NCBI RefSeq assembly: GCF_004115925.1
Contig: NZ_SDDX01000008.1
Span: 310,001-374,000 of the forward strand
Length of the DNA: 64,000 nucleotides
Direction: 5' to 3'
Source of the DNA: Lelliottia nimipressuralis
GTDB lineage: Bacteria; Pseudomonadota; Gammaproteobacteria; Enterobacterales; Enterobacteriaceae
Under the pieces are notes generated by a model that saw only the letters and a list, made by a program, of their open reading frames with translations, had not been told where the DNA came from and ran no database searches. Below, in pieces: positions 1 through 9,534 of the stretch. The translations under genes were made by a program, and so were the position numbers. Every line of letters begins with the position of its first letter. The first letter of the stretch is position 1.

Positions 1-28
1 GTGTGGGAGTGGTGAGGTAAACAATAAA

Positions 29-108
29 GCCGGGTGGCGGCTACGCTTAACCCGGCTTACGATTTGGATTCGCCAGAGAGGTCGGGTAAGGCGTCAGCGC
101 CACCCGAC
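29..108. repeat. Pair of REP-like palindromes (BIME-like)
   Basis: Two palindromes lie head to head. The first (29-60) reads GCCGGGTGGCGG ... AACCCGGCTT, and the second (81-108) is an inverted variant, GTCGGGTAAGG ... CCACCCGAC. The GCCGGGTGGCGGC core is the REP form I know from Enterobacter-type genomes, and paired inverted copies make a BIME. Placed just past the serA stop, the first hairpin could also end serA transcription: on the minus strand it is followed by a T-rich tract. Confidence 0.7.
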
Positions 109-123
109 ACAACAAACCGCAGA

Positions 124-1356
124 TTAGTACAACAGACGCGCGCGAATCGTACCCGGAATCGCCTTCATGCTCAGCAGCGCTTTCTCTGCCACATCTTCAT
201 CTGCTTCGATATCAATAACCACATAGCCCATCTGCGAGTTAGTTTGCAGATACTGCGCGGCGATGTTGACGCTCTGCTCGGCAAAAATCTGGTTAATCGC
301 GGTCAGCACGCCTGGACGGTTTTCGTGGATATGCAGTAGACGGCGACCGCCGTGCAGCGGCAGAGACACTTCCGGGAAGTTCACCGCAGACAGCGTAGAT
401 CCGTTATCGGAATACTTGCTCAGTTTACCCGCCACTTCCAGACCGATATTTTCCTGCGCTTCCTGAGTCGAACCGCCAATGTGCGGCGTCAGGATCACGT
501 TGTCGAATTCACACAGCGGAGAGGTGAACGGATCGCTGTTGGTGGCCGGCTCTGTCGGGAAGACGTCGATAGCCGCGCCCGCCAGATGCTTGCGCTTCAG
601 GGCATCGCACAGGGCAGGAATATCCACTACCGTACCGCGAGCGGCATTGATCAGCAGTGCGCCCGGTTTCATCAGCGCCAGCTCTTCCGCACCCATCATA
701 TTTTTGGTGGAGGCGTTTTCCGGCACGTGCAGGCTTACCACATCACTCATGTTCAGCAGATCGGAAAGATGCTGCACCTGGGTCGCGTTACCCAGCGGCA
801 GTTTGTTTTCGATATCGTAGAAAAAGACATTCATGCCGAGAGATTCGGCCAGAATCCCCAGCTGCGTACCGATATGGCCGTAGCCGATAATCCCCAGCTT
901 TTTACCGCGCGCTTCGAACGAGCCGGACGCCAGCTTGTTCCACACACCGCGGTGAGCTTTGGCGTTCGCCTCCGGAATACCGCGCAGCAGGAGCAGCAGC
1001 TCGCCAATCACTAACTCCGCCACGGAACGGGTGTTGGAGAAAGGTGCGTTAAAGACCGGCACGCCGCGTTTAGCTGCCGCATTCAGATCGACCTGATTGG
1101 TACCTATGCAGAAACAGCCAATAGCCACCAGCTTCTCAGCGCAGGCAATAACCTCTTCAGTCAGGTGAGTACGGGATCGCAGGCCAATGAAATGGGCATC
1201 ACGGATGGATTCTTTCAGCTGCTCAGTATCCAGCGCGCCTTTGTGGAATTCGATGTTGGTGTACCCTGCTGCACGAAGGTTATCGAGTGCTTTCTGATGC
1301 ACCCCTTCGACGAGCAGAAACTTAATCTTGTCTTTTTCCAGTGATACCTTTGCCAT
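124..1356 (-). CDS. serA: D-3-phosphoglycerate dehydrogenase
   Basis: This cytosolic enzyme oxidises 3-phosphoglycerate to 3-phosphohydroxypyruvate with NAD+, the first step of serine synthesis. The 410 residues match the E. coli length. The substrate domain comes first, then an NAD-binding fold with GYGHIG at about residues 158-163, the catalytic-loop histidine in LTPHIGGS near 292, and a C-terminal ACT domain from about 339 that carries serine feedback inhibition in the family. It is downstream of rpiA on the same strand, but a hairpin at 1596 separates them, so it probably has its own promoter in the 264-bp gap. The E. coli gene is controlled by Lrp and CRP; I did not resolve those sites here. 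Confidence 0.97.
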   Translation of the reverse strand: MAKVSLEKDKIKFLLVEGVHQKALDNLRAAGYTNIEFHKGALDTEQLKESIRDAHFIGLRSRTHLTEEVIACAEKLVAIGCFCIGTNQVDLNAAAKRGVPVFNAPFSNTRSVAELVIGELLLLLRGIPEANAKAHRGVWNKLASGSFEARGKKLGIIGYGHIGTQLGILAESLGMNVFFYDIENKLPLGNATQVQHLSDLLNMSDVVSLHVPENASTKNMMGAEELALMKPGALLINAARGTVVDIPALCDALKRKHLAGAAIDVFPTEPATNSDPFTSPLCEFDNVILTPHIGGSTQEAQENIGLEVAGKLSKYSDNGSTLSAVNFPEVSLPLHGGRRLLHIHENRPGVLTAINQIFAEQSVNIAAQYLQTNSQMGYVVIDIEADEDVAEKALLSMKAIPGTIRARLLY

Positions 1357-1595
1357 TTACCCGACCCTGTTTTGTCTGAACTGATGTTGTGCTGGATTTA
1401 AATCCGCTCCCGCCAACATATCAAAAAAAACTATTGCAGCAATATGAACGTTTGCGTCGTCACTCTGAAGAAAAGTCATCCAGGGCGAAATGTCAGAGGA
1501 AAATGCTGTGGATAATCAGGAAAGCGGCAGGATCGTCAGAACAGGTCAAAAAACGTGACACAAGTCACCGAATTTCGCTTTTGAAAAATATTTAG

Positions 1596-1615
1596 CGGGG
1601 GGAAGGCTCCCCCCG
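1596..1615 (-). terminator. rpiA terminator
   Basis: A GC-rich hairpin with stem CGGGGGG/CCCCCCG and a six-base loop lies just after the rpiA stop. On the minus strand it is followed by an AT-rich stretch ending in a run of T, as expected for Rho-independent termination. Confidence 0.7.
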
Positions 1616-1620
1616 TCAGA

Positions 1621-2280
1621 TCATTTTACGATGGTTTTCACGCCGTCAGCGGTGCCAATCAGCGCCACATCCGCGCCACGGTTGGCGAATAGCCCTACCG
1701 TCACTACGCCTGGAATGGCGTTAATGGCATTTTCCATCGCCACGGCGTCCATAATCTCCATACCGTGAACGTCGAGGATGACGTTACCGTTGTCAGTCAC
1801 CACGCCCTGGCGATATTCCGGACGACCGCCCAGTTTCACCAGCTGACGCGCCACTGCGCTGCGCGCCATCGGAATGACTTCAACCGGCAGCGGGAAGTTA
1901 CCGAGAATATCCACCTGCTTAGACGCATCCGCGATACAGATGAATTTATCCGCGACGGAAGCGATGATCTTTTCACGCGTCAGGGCAGCACCGCCGCCTT
2001 TAATCATCTGCATATGGCCGTTGATCTCATCAGCGCCATCAACGTAAATCCCCAGACGATCGACTTCGTTAAGATCGAAGACCGTAATGCCGAGACTTTT
2101 CAGCTTTTCCGTGGAAGCATCGGAGCTGGATACCGCGCCCTCGATCTGCCCTTTCATCGTGCCGAGCGCATCAATAAAATGTGCGGCGGTCGAGCCAGTA
2201 CCGACACCGACAATGGTACCGGGTTGTACGTACTGGAGAGCGGCCCATCCTACTGCTTTTTTCAGTTCATCCTGCGTCAT
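1621..2280 (-). CDS. rpiA: Ribose-5-phosphate isomerase A
   Basis: RpiA interconverts ribose-5-phosphate and ribulose-5-phosphate in the non-oxidative pentose phosphate pathway. The 219 residues equal the E. coli length. Family motifs are [12 protein letters not shown] near residue 25, DGADEI near 81 (catalytic acidic loop) and [11 protein letters not shown] near 94. The gene diverges from argP across a 189-bp gap that holds a perfect CRP-type palindrome and a second dyad. It relates functionally to tktA further along, which works on the same sugar phosphates. Confidence 0.97.
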   Translation of the reverse strand: MTQDELKKAVGWAALQYVQPGTIVGVGTGSTAAHFIDALGTMKGQIEGAVSSSDASTEKLKSLGITVFDLNEVDRLGIYVDGADEINGHMQMIKGGGAALTREKIIASVADKFICIADASKQVDILGNFPLPVEVIPMARSAVARQLVKLGGRPEYRQGVVTDNGNVILDVHGMEIMDAVAMENAINAIPGVVTVGLFANRGADVALIGTADGVKTIVK

Positions 2281-2345
2281 GATCTTTTTGCCTGTGGTGT
2301 GAAAACTCAGGGCGTATTATAGAACAGGCAGGCAGGGAATGTCCC

Positions 2346-2361
2346 TGTGACCGGTGTCACA
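2346..2361. promoter_or_regulatory. Predicted CRP site between rpiA and argP
   Basis: TGTGA-CCGGTG-TCACA has both half-sites identical to the CRP consensus with the correct 6-bp spacing. It lies about 65 bp upstream of the rpiA start and 109 bp upstream of the argP start. Which gene it controls is inference. Confidence 0.6.
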
Positions 2362-2406
2362 TTACCGAGCAAAGCCCTGACAGATCCGATGTGGTCGGAA
2401 TTGGTC

Positions 2407-2430
2407 TGTCACAAAGGTAAATTTGTGTCA
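2407..2430. promoter_or_regulatory. Dyad upstream of argP
   Basis: TGTCACAAA and TTTGTGTCA form a 9-bp inverted repeat with one mismatch around a 6-bp centre, 40-63 bp upstream of argP. It is near where an argP promoter should be, so an operator role (autoregulation or another factor) is plausible but unproven. Confidence 0.4.
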
Positions 2431-2469
2431 TAGTGCAGAATCAGCAAAATTCAGGAGTACTGCCCCGCA

Positions 2470-3363
2470 ATGAAACGTCCGGACTACAGAACACTACAGG
2501 CGCTTGATGCCGTCATTCGTGAACGAGGTTTTGAGCGCGCAGCGCAGAAGCTGTGCATCACTCAATCCGCCGTATCACAGCGAATCAAACAGCTTGAGAA
2601 TATGTTCGGACAACCGCTGCTGGTGCGTACCGTTCCGCCACGTCCGACGGAACAAGGGCAGAAGCTGCTGGCCCTGCTGCGTCAGGTTGAGCTGCTGGAA
2701 GAGGAGTGGCTCGGCGATGAACAGACCGGTTCCACACCGCTGCTGCTCTCGCTGGCGGTGAACGCCGACAGTCTGGCCACCTGGCTGCTGCCCGCTCTCT
2801 CCTCGGTGCTGGCCGATTCGCCTATCCGCCTCAATCTGCAGGTGGAAGATGAAACCCGTACTCAGGAGAGGCTGCGTCGTGGCGAAGTGGTCGGTGCGGT
2901 CAGTATCCAGCCGCAGGCGTTGCCAAGCTGCCTGGTCGATCAGCTCGGCGCGCTGGACTATCTTTTTGTCGGCTCAAAAGAGTTTGCTGAGCGTTATTTC
3001 CCGAATGGTGTCACCCGTGCCGCGCTGCTGAAAGCCCCTGCCGTGGCCTTCGATCATCTCGACGATATGCATCAGGCGTTTTTGCAGCAGAACTTCGACC
3101 TGCCGCCGGGCAGCGTGCCCTGTCATATCGTGAATTCGTCTGAAGCCTTCGTGCAGCTGGCCCGTCAGGGGACGACCTGCTGTATGATCCCGCATTTGCA
3201 GATTGAGAAAGAGTTGAAGAGCGGTGAACTTATCGACTTAACGCCGGGGCTGTATCAGCGTCGGATGTTGTACTGGCACCGTTTTGCGCCGGAGAGCCGC
3301 ATGATGCGCAACGTCACCGATGCACTGCTGGCCTACGGGCATAAGGTGTTGAGACAGGATTAA
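2470..3363 (+). CDS. argP: LysR-type regulator ArgP (IciA)
   Basis: ArgP is a LysR-family DNA-binding regulator that senses arginine and lysine and activates the exporter gene argO, which lies 1.5 kb downstream here. The 297 residues match E. coli. The N-terminal winged helix-turn-helix covers about residues 4-62 ([20 protein letters not shown]), followed by a two-lobed effector domain. The start is supported by AGGAG about 12 bases upstream. It is divergent from rpiA, and its 3' end meets yggE at a bidirectional terminator. Confidence 0.96.
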   Translation: MKRPDYRTLQALDAVIRERGFERAAQKLCITQSAVSQRIKQLENMFGQPLLVRTVPPRPTEQGQKLLALLRQVELLEEEWLGDEQTGSTPLLLSLAVNADSLATWLLPALSSVLADSPIRLNLQVEDETRTQERLRRGEVVGAVSIQPQALPSCLVDQLGALDYLFVGSKEFAERYFPNGVTRAALLKAPAVAFDHLDDMHQAFLQQNFDLPPGSVPCHIVNSSEAFVQLARQGTTCCMIPHLQIEKELKSGELIDLTPGLYQRRMLYWHRFAPESRMMRNVTDALLAYGHKVLRQD

Positions 3364-3365
3364 TA

Positions 3366-3392
3366 AAAAAGCCGGGTTACCCCGGCTTTTTT
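3366..3392. terminator. Bidirectional terminator argP/yggE
   Basis: GCCGGG-TTAC-CCCGGC (3371-3386) is flanked by six A on one side and six T on the other, so it can end both converging transcripts. Confidence 0.85.
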
Positions 3393-3400
3393 GTCATTGA

Positions 3401-4141
3401 TTACTGCGCAGGCGCCTGCTGTTGCTGCTGGCCCTGTGCGGGTTCCAGTTGGAAGACCACATCCACCTGATCGTCGAACTGAATGGTCGGCTGCTCGTAA
3501 GTTTCCTGTGCGGAAACCGGTGCGGCATCGGCCTTCATCATGCGAACCATCGGGCTTGGCTGGTAGTTAGAGACGTGGTAACGCACGCTATACACCGGGC
3601 CGAGCTTCGATTTGAAGCCAGAAGCCAGCTGCTCTGCCTGACGTACTGCGTCGTCAATCGCCGCTTTGCGCGCTTCGTCTTTGTATTTCTCTGGTTGCGC
3701 AACGCCCAGCGACACGGAACGGATTTCGTTCAGACCCGCTTTCAGCGCGCCATCCAGCAGCGAGTTCAGCTTATCGAGCTGACGTACAGTCACTTCCACC
3801 GTACGCACGGCGCGATAGCCTTTCAGAATGCTTTTGCCATTCTGATAGTCGTAATCTGGCTGGGTGCGAAGATTCGCGGAGTTAATGTCTTTCTTTGCAA
3901 CGCCGTTCTGCTCAAGGAAAGAGAGATATTGCGCAACGCGATCGTCGGCCTGTTTCTTGGCTGACGCAGCATCTTTTGCCGCCACGTTCACTTCAATCGC
4001 AAGGGTTGCAACATCGGGAGCAGCGTCCACGCTTGCCGTACCGGAAGTGACAATGTGCGGTCCATTTGGCAATTCGTTTGCCTGTACCGATACTGCACCA
4101 AAACTGACTAATGCCGCCAGGGCCATCACTTTAAACTTCAC
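3401..4141 (-). CDS. yggE: Periplasmic SIMPL-domain protein YggE
   Basis: YggE is a periplasmic SIMPL-domain (DUF541) protein linked in E. coli to lower oxidative stress; its biochemical activity is unknown. I chose the GTG start at 4141: it gives 246 residues, the E. coli length, follows GGAGG at good spacing, and begins directly with a signal peptide (KFKVMALAALVSFGAVSVQA). The longer ATG start at 4171 would put a polar stretch before the signal. The mature protein begins NELPNGPHIVTSG. The tail is rich in Gln, Pro and Ala. argO lies upstream on the same strand, 88 bp away. Confidence 0.92.
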   Translation of the reverse strand: MKFKVMALAALVSFGAVSVQANELPNGPHIVTSGTASVDAAPDVATLAIEVNVAAKDAASAKKQADDRVAQYLSFLEQNGVAKKDINSANLRTQPDYDYQNGKSILKGYRAVRTVEVTVRQLDKLNSLLDGALKAGLNEIRSVSLGVAQPEKYKDEARKAAIDDAVRQAEQLASGFKSKLGPVYSVRYHVSNYQPSPMVRMMKADAAPVSAQETYEQPTIQFDDQVDVVFQLEPAQGQQQQQAPAQ

Positions 4142-4229
4142 TGTTATTCCTCCATGTTGCGAAGTGCCCACCTAAGGGCGCATGCCAGCAAGCTTAGCGC
4201 GTCTGCTTCAGTTGTCCATAAGACAACGC

Positions 4230-4865
4230 TTAGTTGAACAATACCTGTACGTGACTAATGCCCTCTTTCGCCAGCTGGAACGCGATAAACCACATCACCA
4301 CGCCGACGAGAATATTAATGATGCGCTGCGCTTTGGCGGTGCGTAAGCGCGGGGCAAGCCAGGCGGCAAGTATCGCCAGACCAAAAAACCACAGGAAGGA
4401 AGCACTCACTGTTCCCAGTGCGAACCAGCGTTTAGGTTCGACATCCAGCTGACCGCCCAGGCTGCCGAGCACCACGAAGGTATCCAGATAAACGTGTGGA
4501 TTAAGCCAGGTCACCGCCAGCATGGTGGCGATGATCTTCCAGCGTCCCTGCTTCATCACTTCGGCGCTGGCAAGTTCCAGGTTACTGCTCATGGCGGTTT
4601 TCAGAGCGCCAAAACCGTACCACAGCAGGAACGCCACGCCGCCCCAGGTCACCAGCGCCAGCAGCCACGGCGACTGCATCAGTAGCGCGCTGCCGCCAAA
4701 AATCCCGGCGCAAATGAGCAGCAAATCGCTGACGGCGCAGAGCATGGCGATCATCAGGTGATACTGTCGACGAATCCCCTGGTTCATAACAAACGCATTT
4801 TGGGGACCGAGCGGTAAAATCATGGCTGCGCCTAGCGCAAGCCCTTGAAAGTAATAAGATAACAT
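4230..4865 (-). CDS. argO: Arginine exporter ArgO
   Basis: ArgO is a LysE-family inner-membrane exporter that removes excess arginine (and toxic analogues such as canavanine). The 211 residues equal E. coli ArgO. It opens with the family signature [20 protein letters not shown], followed by several hydrophobic segments consistent with five to six membrane spans. In E. coli ArgP with arginine activates it; argP is nearby and a matching promoter is visible upstream. Confidence 0.96.
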   Translation of the reverse strand: MLSYYFQGLALGAAMILPLGPQNAFVMNQGIRRQYHLMIAMLCAVSDLLLICAGIFGGSALLMQSPWLLALVTWGGVAFLLWYGFGALKTAMSSNLELASAEVMKQGRWKIIATMLAVTWLNPHVYLDTFVVLGSLGGQLDVEPKRWFALGTVSASFLWFFGLAILAAWLAPRLRTAKAQRIINILVGVVMWFIAFQLAKEGISHVQVLFN

Positions 4866-4900
4866 GGAGAAATACTCTTACACGGTTGTCGTTACGGCAG

Positions 4901-4929
4901 ACTATACTGCGAGAACTTCATTAGAGGAA
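4901..4929 (-). promoter_or_regulatory. Probable argO promoter
   Basis: On the minus strand TTCCTC (4929-4924) and TATAGT (4906-4901) are 17 bp apart, 35 bp upstream of the argO start. The AT-rich DNA farther upstream (4930-4965) is where ArgP binds in E. coli. The -35 box is poor, which suits an activated promoter. Confidence 0.5.
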
Positions 4930-5050
4930 ATTGATAATATTAATCCCTAATTAGCTACCCTAATGATGCCGTATTGAGATTCTGACAAACGTTTTAACTC
5001 CGGATTTAGCGTATGCTGAAGGTATCAGCAACCGTACCAAAGGAATGGAT

Positions 5051-6100
5051 ATGAAGCATAACGCGAAGGCTTTACTTTACTGCGCCGCATGGGTGTTTAC
5101 CTGTCTGTGGGCTGCCACCGCCAGCGCGACCACAACGTTACGCTATACCGATCACGAACCGTACGGAAACATGCGTACCCGGCTCATAAAAGAGACTTTT
5201 TTTAGAGCGATTGAGACGGAATCCCTCGGTCGCCTGAAAATCGACGCCCACTGGAACGGCGAGCTGTCCACCAGCTATAACGCACTAACGACCATCAGCC
5301 AGGGCGGTGTTGCGGATATGGGCACTGTCGTCCCCGAATACACGCCCGACCTCCTTCCACGGCACCAGATATTTAAGAGCTTCCCTCTTGGGCCTGCCAG
5401 CGGTAATGCCCAGGCTGCTGCCTTTCAGCGCATCTTCAAAGATTATCGCCAGTTTGGGAACGAGCTTGAAAAAAATAACGTGATAAACCTGCAGTTTTTC
5501 CTCGGGTATCCGGTAGGTTTTTTCACCACCCAACCCAATGTGAAACTCGATCAGTTGAACGCAAGCAAATGGCGAACGGCCAGTTTCTGGCATCAGTCAT
5601 TTTTACGTAACGCGGGTGGCGTTCCGGTGAATATGCCGTGGAATGAGCACATTACCGAAGCGCTGAAGGACGGGCAGCTCGATGGCCTGATGGTTAACCT
5701 CGACAGCGGGCACGATATTCACGCCGAGCGTGCCGCACCTTATATTCAGGTTTCTCCTTCCCTGTGGCTCGGACACGTATATCTGCTGGTGATGAATAAA
5801 GCGGTGTGGGATAGCCTCGACGTCAAGGATCGCGGTGCCATCAGACGTGCGGCAGCCGCTACGCAAAAACGTCTTGGCGCAGCGCAAGAGGCTAATCTGG
5901 CCGAGATGACCAACGCGATGAAACGGGAAGGCGCGACCATTCATTATCTGACAAACGATGAGCTGAAAGCCTGGCAAACCGCCACCGGGTATCAGCAGGT
6001 TCAGGCCGAATGGGTCACTCAGCAGGAAAACAAAGGAATCAGTGATGCGGGAATGTTGATGCAGGGTGTCAGCAGCATTATTAACCAGACACTGAGATAA
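5051..6100 (+). CDS. Orphan TRAP-type (DctP family) periplasmic binding protein
   Basis: The protein looks like a DctP-family solute-binding protein of TRAP transporters, which bind carboxylates or similar ligands in the periplasm. A signal peptide (ALLYCAAWVFTCLWAATASA) precedes a mature chain of about 325 residues with family patterns: GRLKIDAHWNGELSTSYNAL, then an ISQGGVADMG segment and a conserved central PVGFF/WRTASFW region. I chose the ATG at 5051 over 5045 because AGGA lies six bases upstream of it. No DctQ or DctM membrane gene is beside it, and E. coli K-12 has no gene at this spot between argO and mscS. Its ligand, and whether it works with a distant transporter, are unknown. Confidence 0.8.
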   Translation: MKHNAKALLYCAAWVFTCLWAATASATTTLRYTDHEPYGNMRTRLIKETFFRAIETESLGRLKIDAHWNGELSTSYNALTTISQGGVADMGTVVPEYTPDLLPRHQIFKSFPLGPASGNAQAAAFQRIFKDYRQFGNELEKNNVINLQFFLGYPVGFFTTQPNVKLDQLNASKWRTASFWHQSFLRNAGGVPVNMPWNEHITEALKDGQLDGLMVNLDSGHDIHAERAAPYIQVSPSLWLGHVYLLVMNKAVWDSLDVKDRGAIRRAAAATQKRLGAAQEANLAEMTNAMKREGATIHYLTNDELKAWQTATGYQQVQAEWVTQQENKGISDAGMLMQGVSSIINQTLR

Positions 6101-6104
6101 AAAA

Positions 6105-6136
6105 AACGCCCGCCGGTATTCACGCGCGGGCGTTGT
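6105..6136. terminator. Bidirectional terminator, TRAP binding protein/mscS
   Basis: AACGCCCGC ... GCGGGCGTT forms a 9-bp stem preceded by a run of A, so it serves mscS well on the minus strand and is a plausible stop for the plus-strand gene. Confidence 0.7.
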
Positions 6137-6150
6137 CTGTCAGAACGGAT

Positions 6151-7011
6151 TTATTCGCTCGCGTGTTCTTTCACGCGCTTGAAGTTCACGTCCATCTGCG
6201 GATACGGGAAGCTAATACCGTTAGCGTCAAATTCACGCTTAATGCGCTCCAGCACGTCCCAGTAAACTTCCTGCAAATCGCTGCTTTTGCTCCAGATGCG
6301 TACCACGAAATTGATCGACGAAGCACCGAGTTCGTTCAGACGAACAGTTCTCTCGCGGTCCTGGATGATACGAACATCCGACTCAATGATATTCGTCAGC
6401 AGCGCTTTCACCTTATCGATATCGGAATCATACGCCACGCTGATCAACAGTTCGTTGCGACGTACCGGTTCGCGGGAAAAGTTAATGATGTTTCCGGCGA
6501 TGATTTTACCGTTCGGCACCACAACGATACGGCCATCAACGGTGCGCAGGGTGGTGGAGAAAATCTGCACCTGCAGCACGGTCCCGGCAATGCCGCCTAA
6601 ATCGACGTATTCACCGGAGCGGAACGGGCGGAAAGTCACCAGCAGCACGCCTGCGGCGAGGTTCGACAGTGAACCCTGCAGGGCCAGACCGATAGCCAGA
6701 CCCGCAGCACCGAGTACCGCGATGACGGAGGCCGTCTGTACACCGACGCGCCCAAGCGCAGCAATCAGCGTAAAGGCAATCAGGCCGTAGCGCACCAGCG
6801 CGGAGAGGAAATCTGCCACCGTGGCATCAATCTGACGCGCGCGCATCACGCGGTTGATCGCATTGGACACCACGCGTGCCACGATCATCCCGACGATAAT
6901 AATCGCAATCGCTGCCACGATATTCACCGCATAACTCAGCAGTAGCGCCTGGTTGCGCACCAGCCAGGTGCCCGCGTTGTTGATGCCATCTACTACACCG
7001 AGATCATCCAT
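6151..7011 (-). CDS. mscS: Small-conductance mechanosensitive channel MscS
   Basis: MscS is a homoheptameric inner-membrane channel that opens under tension to release solutes on osmotic downshock. The length of 286 residues equals E. coli. Three hydrophobic segments lie in the first 128 residues. The third is the pore helix with the alternating Gly/Ala pattern ([20 protein letters not shown]), and a cytoplasmic vestibule domain follows. It is separated from fbaA by about 190 bp that includes the fbaA terminator, so it is a separate unit. Confidence 0.97.
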   Translation of the reverse strand: MDDLGVVDGINNAGTWLVRNQALLLSYAVNIVAAIAIIIVGMIVARVVSNAINRVMRARQIDATVADFLSALVRYGLIAFTLIAALGRVGVQTASVIAVLGAAGLAIGLALQGSLSNLAAGVLLVTFRPFRSGEYVDLGGIAGTVLQVQIFSTTLRTVDGRIVVVPNGKIIAGNIINFSREPVRRNELLISVAYDSDIDKVKALLTNIIESDVRIIQDRERTVRLNELGASSINFVVRIWSKSSDLQEVYWDVLERIKREFDANGISFPYPQMDVNFKRVKEHASE

Positions 7012-7150
7012 TCATTCTTCCTTTTGCTAATCCAGACAAAAAATCCATCTCACTGGGAGACAGGCAGGTCAGTAAAGGGTAAACAAAAAGTGCTGATTGT
7101 GCCAAACAGATCACACAATCGGCCGTGGCAGCCCGTTGAAAAGGCATAAA

Positions 7151-7176
7151 AAAAGGCCCGCAAATGCGGACCTTTT
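7151..7176 (-). terminator. fbaA terminator
   Basis: AAAAGGCCCGC-AAAT-GCGGACCTTTTT forms a stem with one G-T type mismatch. On the minus strand it is followed by a run of seven T directly after the fbaA stop. Confidence 0.8.
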
Positions 7177-7198
7177 TAACGCTTTTCAGCAACTCAAA

Positions 7199-8278
7199 TT
7201 ACAGAACGTCAACCGCGTTCAGTTCTTTGAATGCCTGCTCCAGACGGGTAATCATAGAAGTCTGGGCAGCACGCAGCCATACGCGTGGATCGTAGTATTT
7301 CTTGTTCGGCTGGTCTTCGCCTTTCGGGTTACCCAGCTGGCCTTGCAGGTAAGCTTCGTTGGTTTTGTAGTACTGCAGGATGCCGTCCCAGGTTGCCCAT
7401 TGGGTATCGGTATCGATGTTCATTTTCACTACACCGTAGCTTACGGAGTCTTTGATTTCCTGAGCAGAAGAACCGGAACCGCCGTGGAAGACGAAGTTCA
7501 GGCTGTTGTGCGGCAGGTTGTGTTTCTTAGAAACATATTCCTGAGAATCGCGCAGGATAGTTGGAGTCAGAACCACGTTACCTGGCTTGTAAACGCCGTG
7601 TACGTTACCGAAAGATGCCGCGATGGTGAAACGTGGGCTGATTTTGCTCAGCTCGGTGTACGCGTAATCAACATCTTCTGGCTGGGTGTACAGTGCAGAA
7701 GCGTCCATGTGGCTGTTGTCCACGCCGTCTTCTTCACCGCCGGTGCAACCCAGTTCGATTTCCAGGGTCATGCCCATTTTGGACATGCGCGCCAGGTATT
7801 TGGAGCAGATTTCGATGTTTTCGTGCAGTGACTCTTCAGACAGGTCGATCATGTGAGAAGAGAACAGTGGCTTACCGGTCGCTGCGAAGTGTTTTTCACC
7901 CGCGTCCAGCAGACCGTCGATCCATGGCAGCAGTTTCTTCGCGCAGTGGTCGGTGTGCAGGATAACTGGAACACCGTAGTGCTCAGCCATCTGGTGTACG
8001 TGGTGCGCACCAGAGATAGCGCCCAGGATTGCTGCGCCCTGAGGAACATCAGTTTTAACGCCTTTACCCGCGATGAACGCAGCGCCGCCGTTAGAGAACT
8101 GTACGATAACCGGAGCTTTAACTTTTGCAGCGGTTTCCAGTACGGCGTTAATGGAGTCGGTACCCACGCAGTTAACTGCCGGCAGAGCAAAGTTGTTTTC
8201 TTTTGCTACCTGGAACACTTTCTGAACGTCATCACCAGTGATCACGCCAGGTTTTACGAAATCAAAAATTTTAGACAT
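7199..8278 (-). CDS. fbaA: Class II fructose-bisphosphate aldolase
   Basis: This zinc-dependent enzyme reversibly splits fructose-1,6-bisphosphate into dihydroxyacetone phosphate and glyceraldehyde-3-phosphate. It has 359 residues like the E. coli enzyme. Zinc-site and catalytic motifs are visible: LHTDHCAKK (His near 111), GNVHGVYKPG, and VFHGGSGSS in the phosphate-binding loop. It is the last gene of epd-pgk-fbaA, 92 bp after pgk. The strong codon bias fits high expression. In E. coli it has additional internal promoters. Confidence 0.98.
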   Translation of the reverse strand: MSKIFDFVKPGVITGDDVQKVFQVAKENNFALPAVNCVGTDSINAVLETAAKVKAPVIVQFSNGGAAFIAGKGVKTDVPQGAAILGAISGAHHVHQMAEHYGVPVILHTDHCAKKLLPWIDGLLDAGEKHFAATGKPLFSSHMIDLSEESLHENIEICSKYLARMSKMGMTLEIELGCTGGEEDGVDNSHMDASALYTQPEDVDYAYTELSKISPRFTIAASFGNVHGVYKPGNVVLTPTILRDSQEYVSKKHNLPHNSLNFVFHGGSGSSAQEIKDSVSYGVVKMNIDTDTQWATWDGILQYYKTNEAYLQGQLGNPKGEDQPNKKYYDPRVWLRAAQTSMITRLEQAFKELNAVDVL

Positions 8279-8343
8279 GTTACGTAGTCCTGTATCTTCG
8301 GCCGTTAGAAAAGGTGCGAGCTCTAAAAAGCACGCTGAAATTT

Positions 8344-8361
8344 GGGCAGGTTTCCCTGCCC
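8344..8361 (-). other. Hairpin between pgk and fbaA
   Basis: GGGCAGG-TTT-CCCTGCCC is a stable intergenic stem in the 92-bp spacer. It has no proper T tract, so it is more likely an mRNA processing or stability element than a terminator. Confidence 0.4.
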
Positions 8362-8370
8362 ATGAATGGC

Positions 8371-9534
8371 TTACTTCTTAGCGCGCTCTTCGAGCATTGC
8401 TACTGCTGGCAGAACTTTACCTTCCACGAATTCGAGGAATGCGCCGCCACCAGTGGAGATGTAGGAAATTTTGTCGGAAATACCGAACAGGTCGATAGCC
8501 GCCAGAGTGTCGCCGCCGCCTGCGATGGAGAACGCTTCGCTGTCTGCGATTGCGTTAGCCACGATTTCAGTCCCTTTACGGAAGTTAGGGAATTCGAACA
8601 CGCCAACCGGGCCATTCCACAGAATGGTTTTCGCGTTTTTCAGGATGTCAGCCAGTTTCTGTGCAGACACGTCGCCCAGGTCCAGAATCTGCTCTTCATC
8701 TTTGATGTCGTTAACAGACTTCAGCGTCGCGGTCGCCGTTTCAGAGAACTCGGTTGCTACGCGCACGTCAGTTGGGACTGGGATATCGCAAGTGGTCAGA
8801 AGGCGTTTAGCTTCGTCAACCAGGTCTGCTTCATACAGGGATTTACCCACGTTGTGGCCTTGAGCGGCAACGAAGGTGTTTGCGATACCACCACCAACGA
8901 TCAGCTGGTCAGCGATTTTAGACAGGGAATCCAGAACGGTCAGTTTGGTAGACACTTTAGAACCACCAACGATAGCAACCATTGGACGTGCTGGTTCTTT
9001 CAGTGCTTTACCCAGTGCTTCCAGTTCGTCAGCCAGCAGTGGACCTGCGCAAGCTACGTCTGCGAATTTACCGATACCGTGGGTAGAAGCCTGAGCACGG
9101 TGAGCCGTACCGAATGCATCCATCACGAAGACGTCGCACAGTGCAGCGTATTTTTTGGACAGTGCTTCGTCGTCTTTCTTCTCGCCTTTGTTAAAGCGAA
9201 CGTTTTCCAGAACAACCAGTTCACCTGCAGCCACTTCAACGCCGTCCAGGTAGTCTTTAACCAGACGTACCGGGCTGGACAGTTTGTCTTTCAGGTAATT
9301 AACAACCGGCAGCAGAGAGAATTCTTCGTTGTACTCGCCTTCGGTCGGACGACCCAGGTGAGAGGTTACCATCACTTTCGCACCCTGTTTCAGTGCCAGT
9401 TCGATGGTTGGCAGAGAAGCACGAATACGCGCATCGCTGGTCACTTTGCCATCTTTAACAGGTACGTTCAGATCGGCACGGATGAAAACGCGTTTACCTG
9501 CCAGATCCAGATCGGTCATCTTAATTACAGACAT
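8371..9534 (-). CDS. pgk: Phosphoglycerate kinase
   Basis: Pgk transfers phosphate from 1,3-bisphosphoglycerate to ADP, a substrate-level ATP step of glycolysis. It has 387 residues, the E. coli length. Visible signatures are [11 protein letters not shown] at the N-terminus (substrate arginines), SHLGRPTEG, the hinge/nucleotide region with [10 protein letters not shown], and the C-terminal AGGGDTLAA phosphate loop. It sits between epd (49 bp upstream) and fbaA in one leftward operon. Confidence 0.98.
   Translation of the reverse strand: MSVIKMTDLDLAGKRVFIRADLNVPVKDGKVTSDARIRASLPTIELALKQGAKVMVTSHLGRPTEGEYNEEFSLLPVVNYLKDKLSSPVRLVKDYLDGVEVAAGELVVLENVRFNKGEKKDDEALSKKYAALCDVFVMDAFGTAHRAQASTHGIGKFADVACAGPLLADELEALGKALKEPARPMVAIVGGSKVSTKLTVLDSLSKIADQLIVGGGIANTFVAAQGHNVGKSLYEADLVDEAKRLLTTCDIPVPTDVRVATEFSETATATLKSVNDIKDEEQILDLGDVSAQKLADILKNAKTILWNGPVGVFEFPNFRKGTEIVANAIADSEAFSIAGGGDTLAAIDLFGISDKISYISTGGGAFLEFVEGKVLPAVAMLEERAKK

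Noticed and set aside
1389..1595. 68-codon plus-strand frame in the serA-rpiA gap
   Set aside because: No ribosome site, no recognisable composition, and it crosses the region expected to hold the serA promoter.
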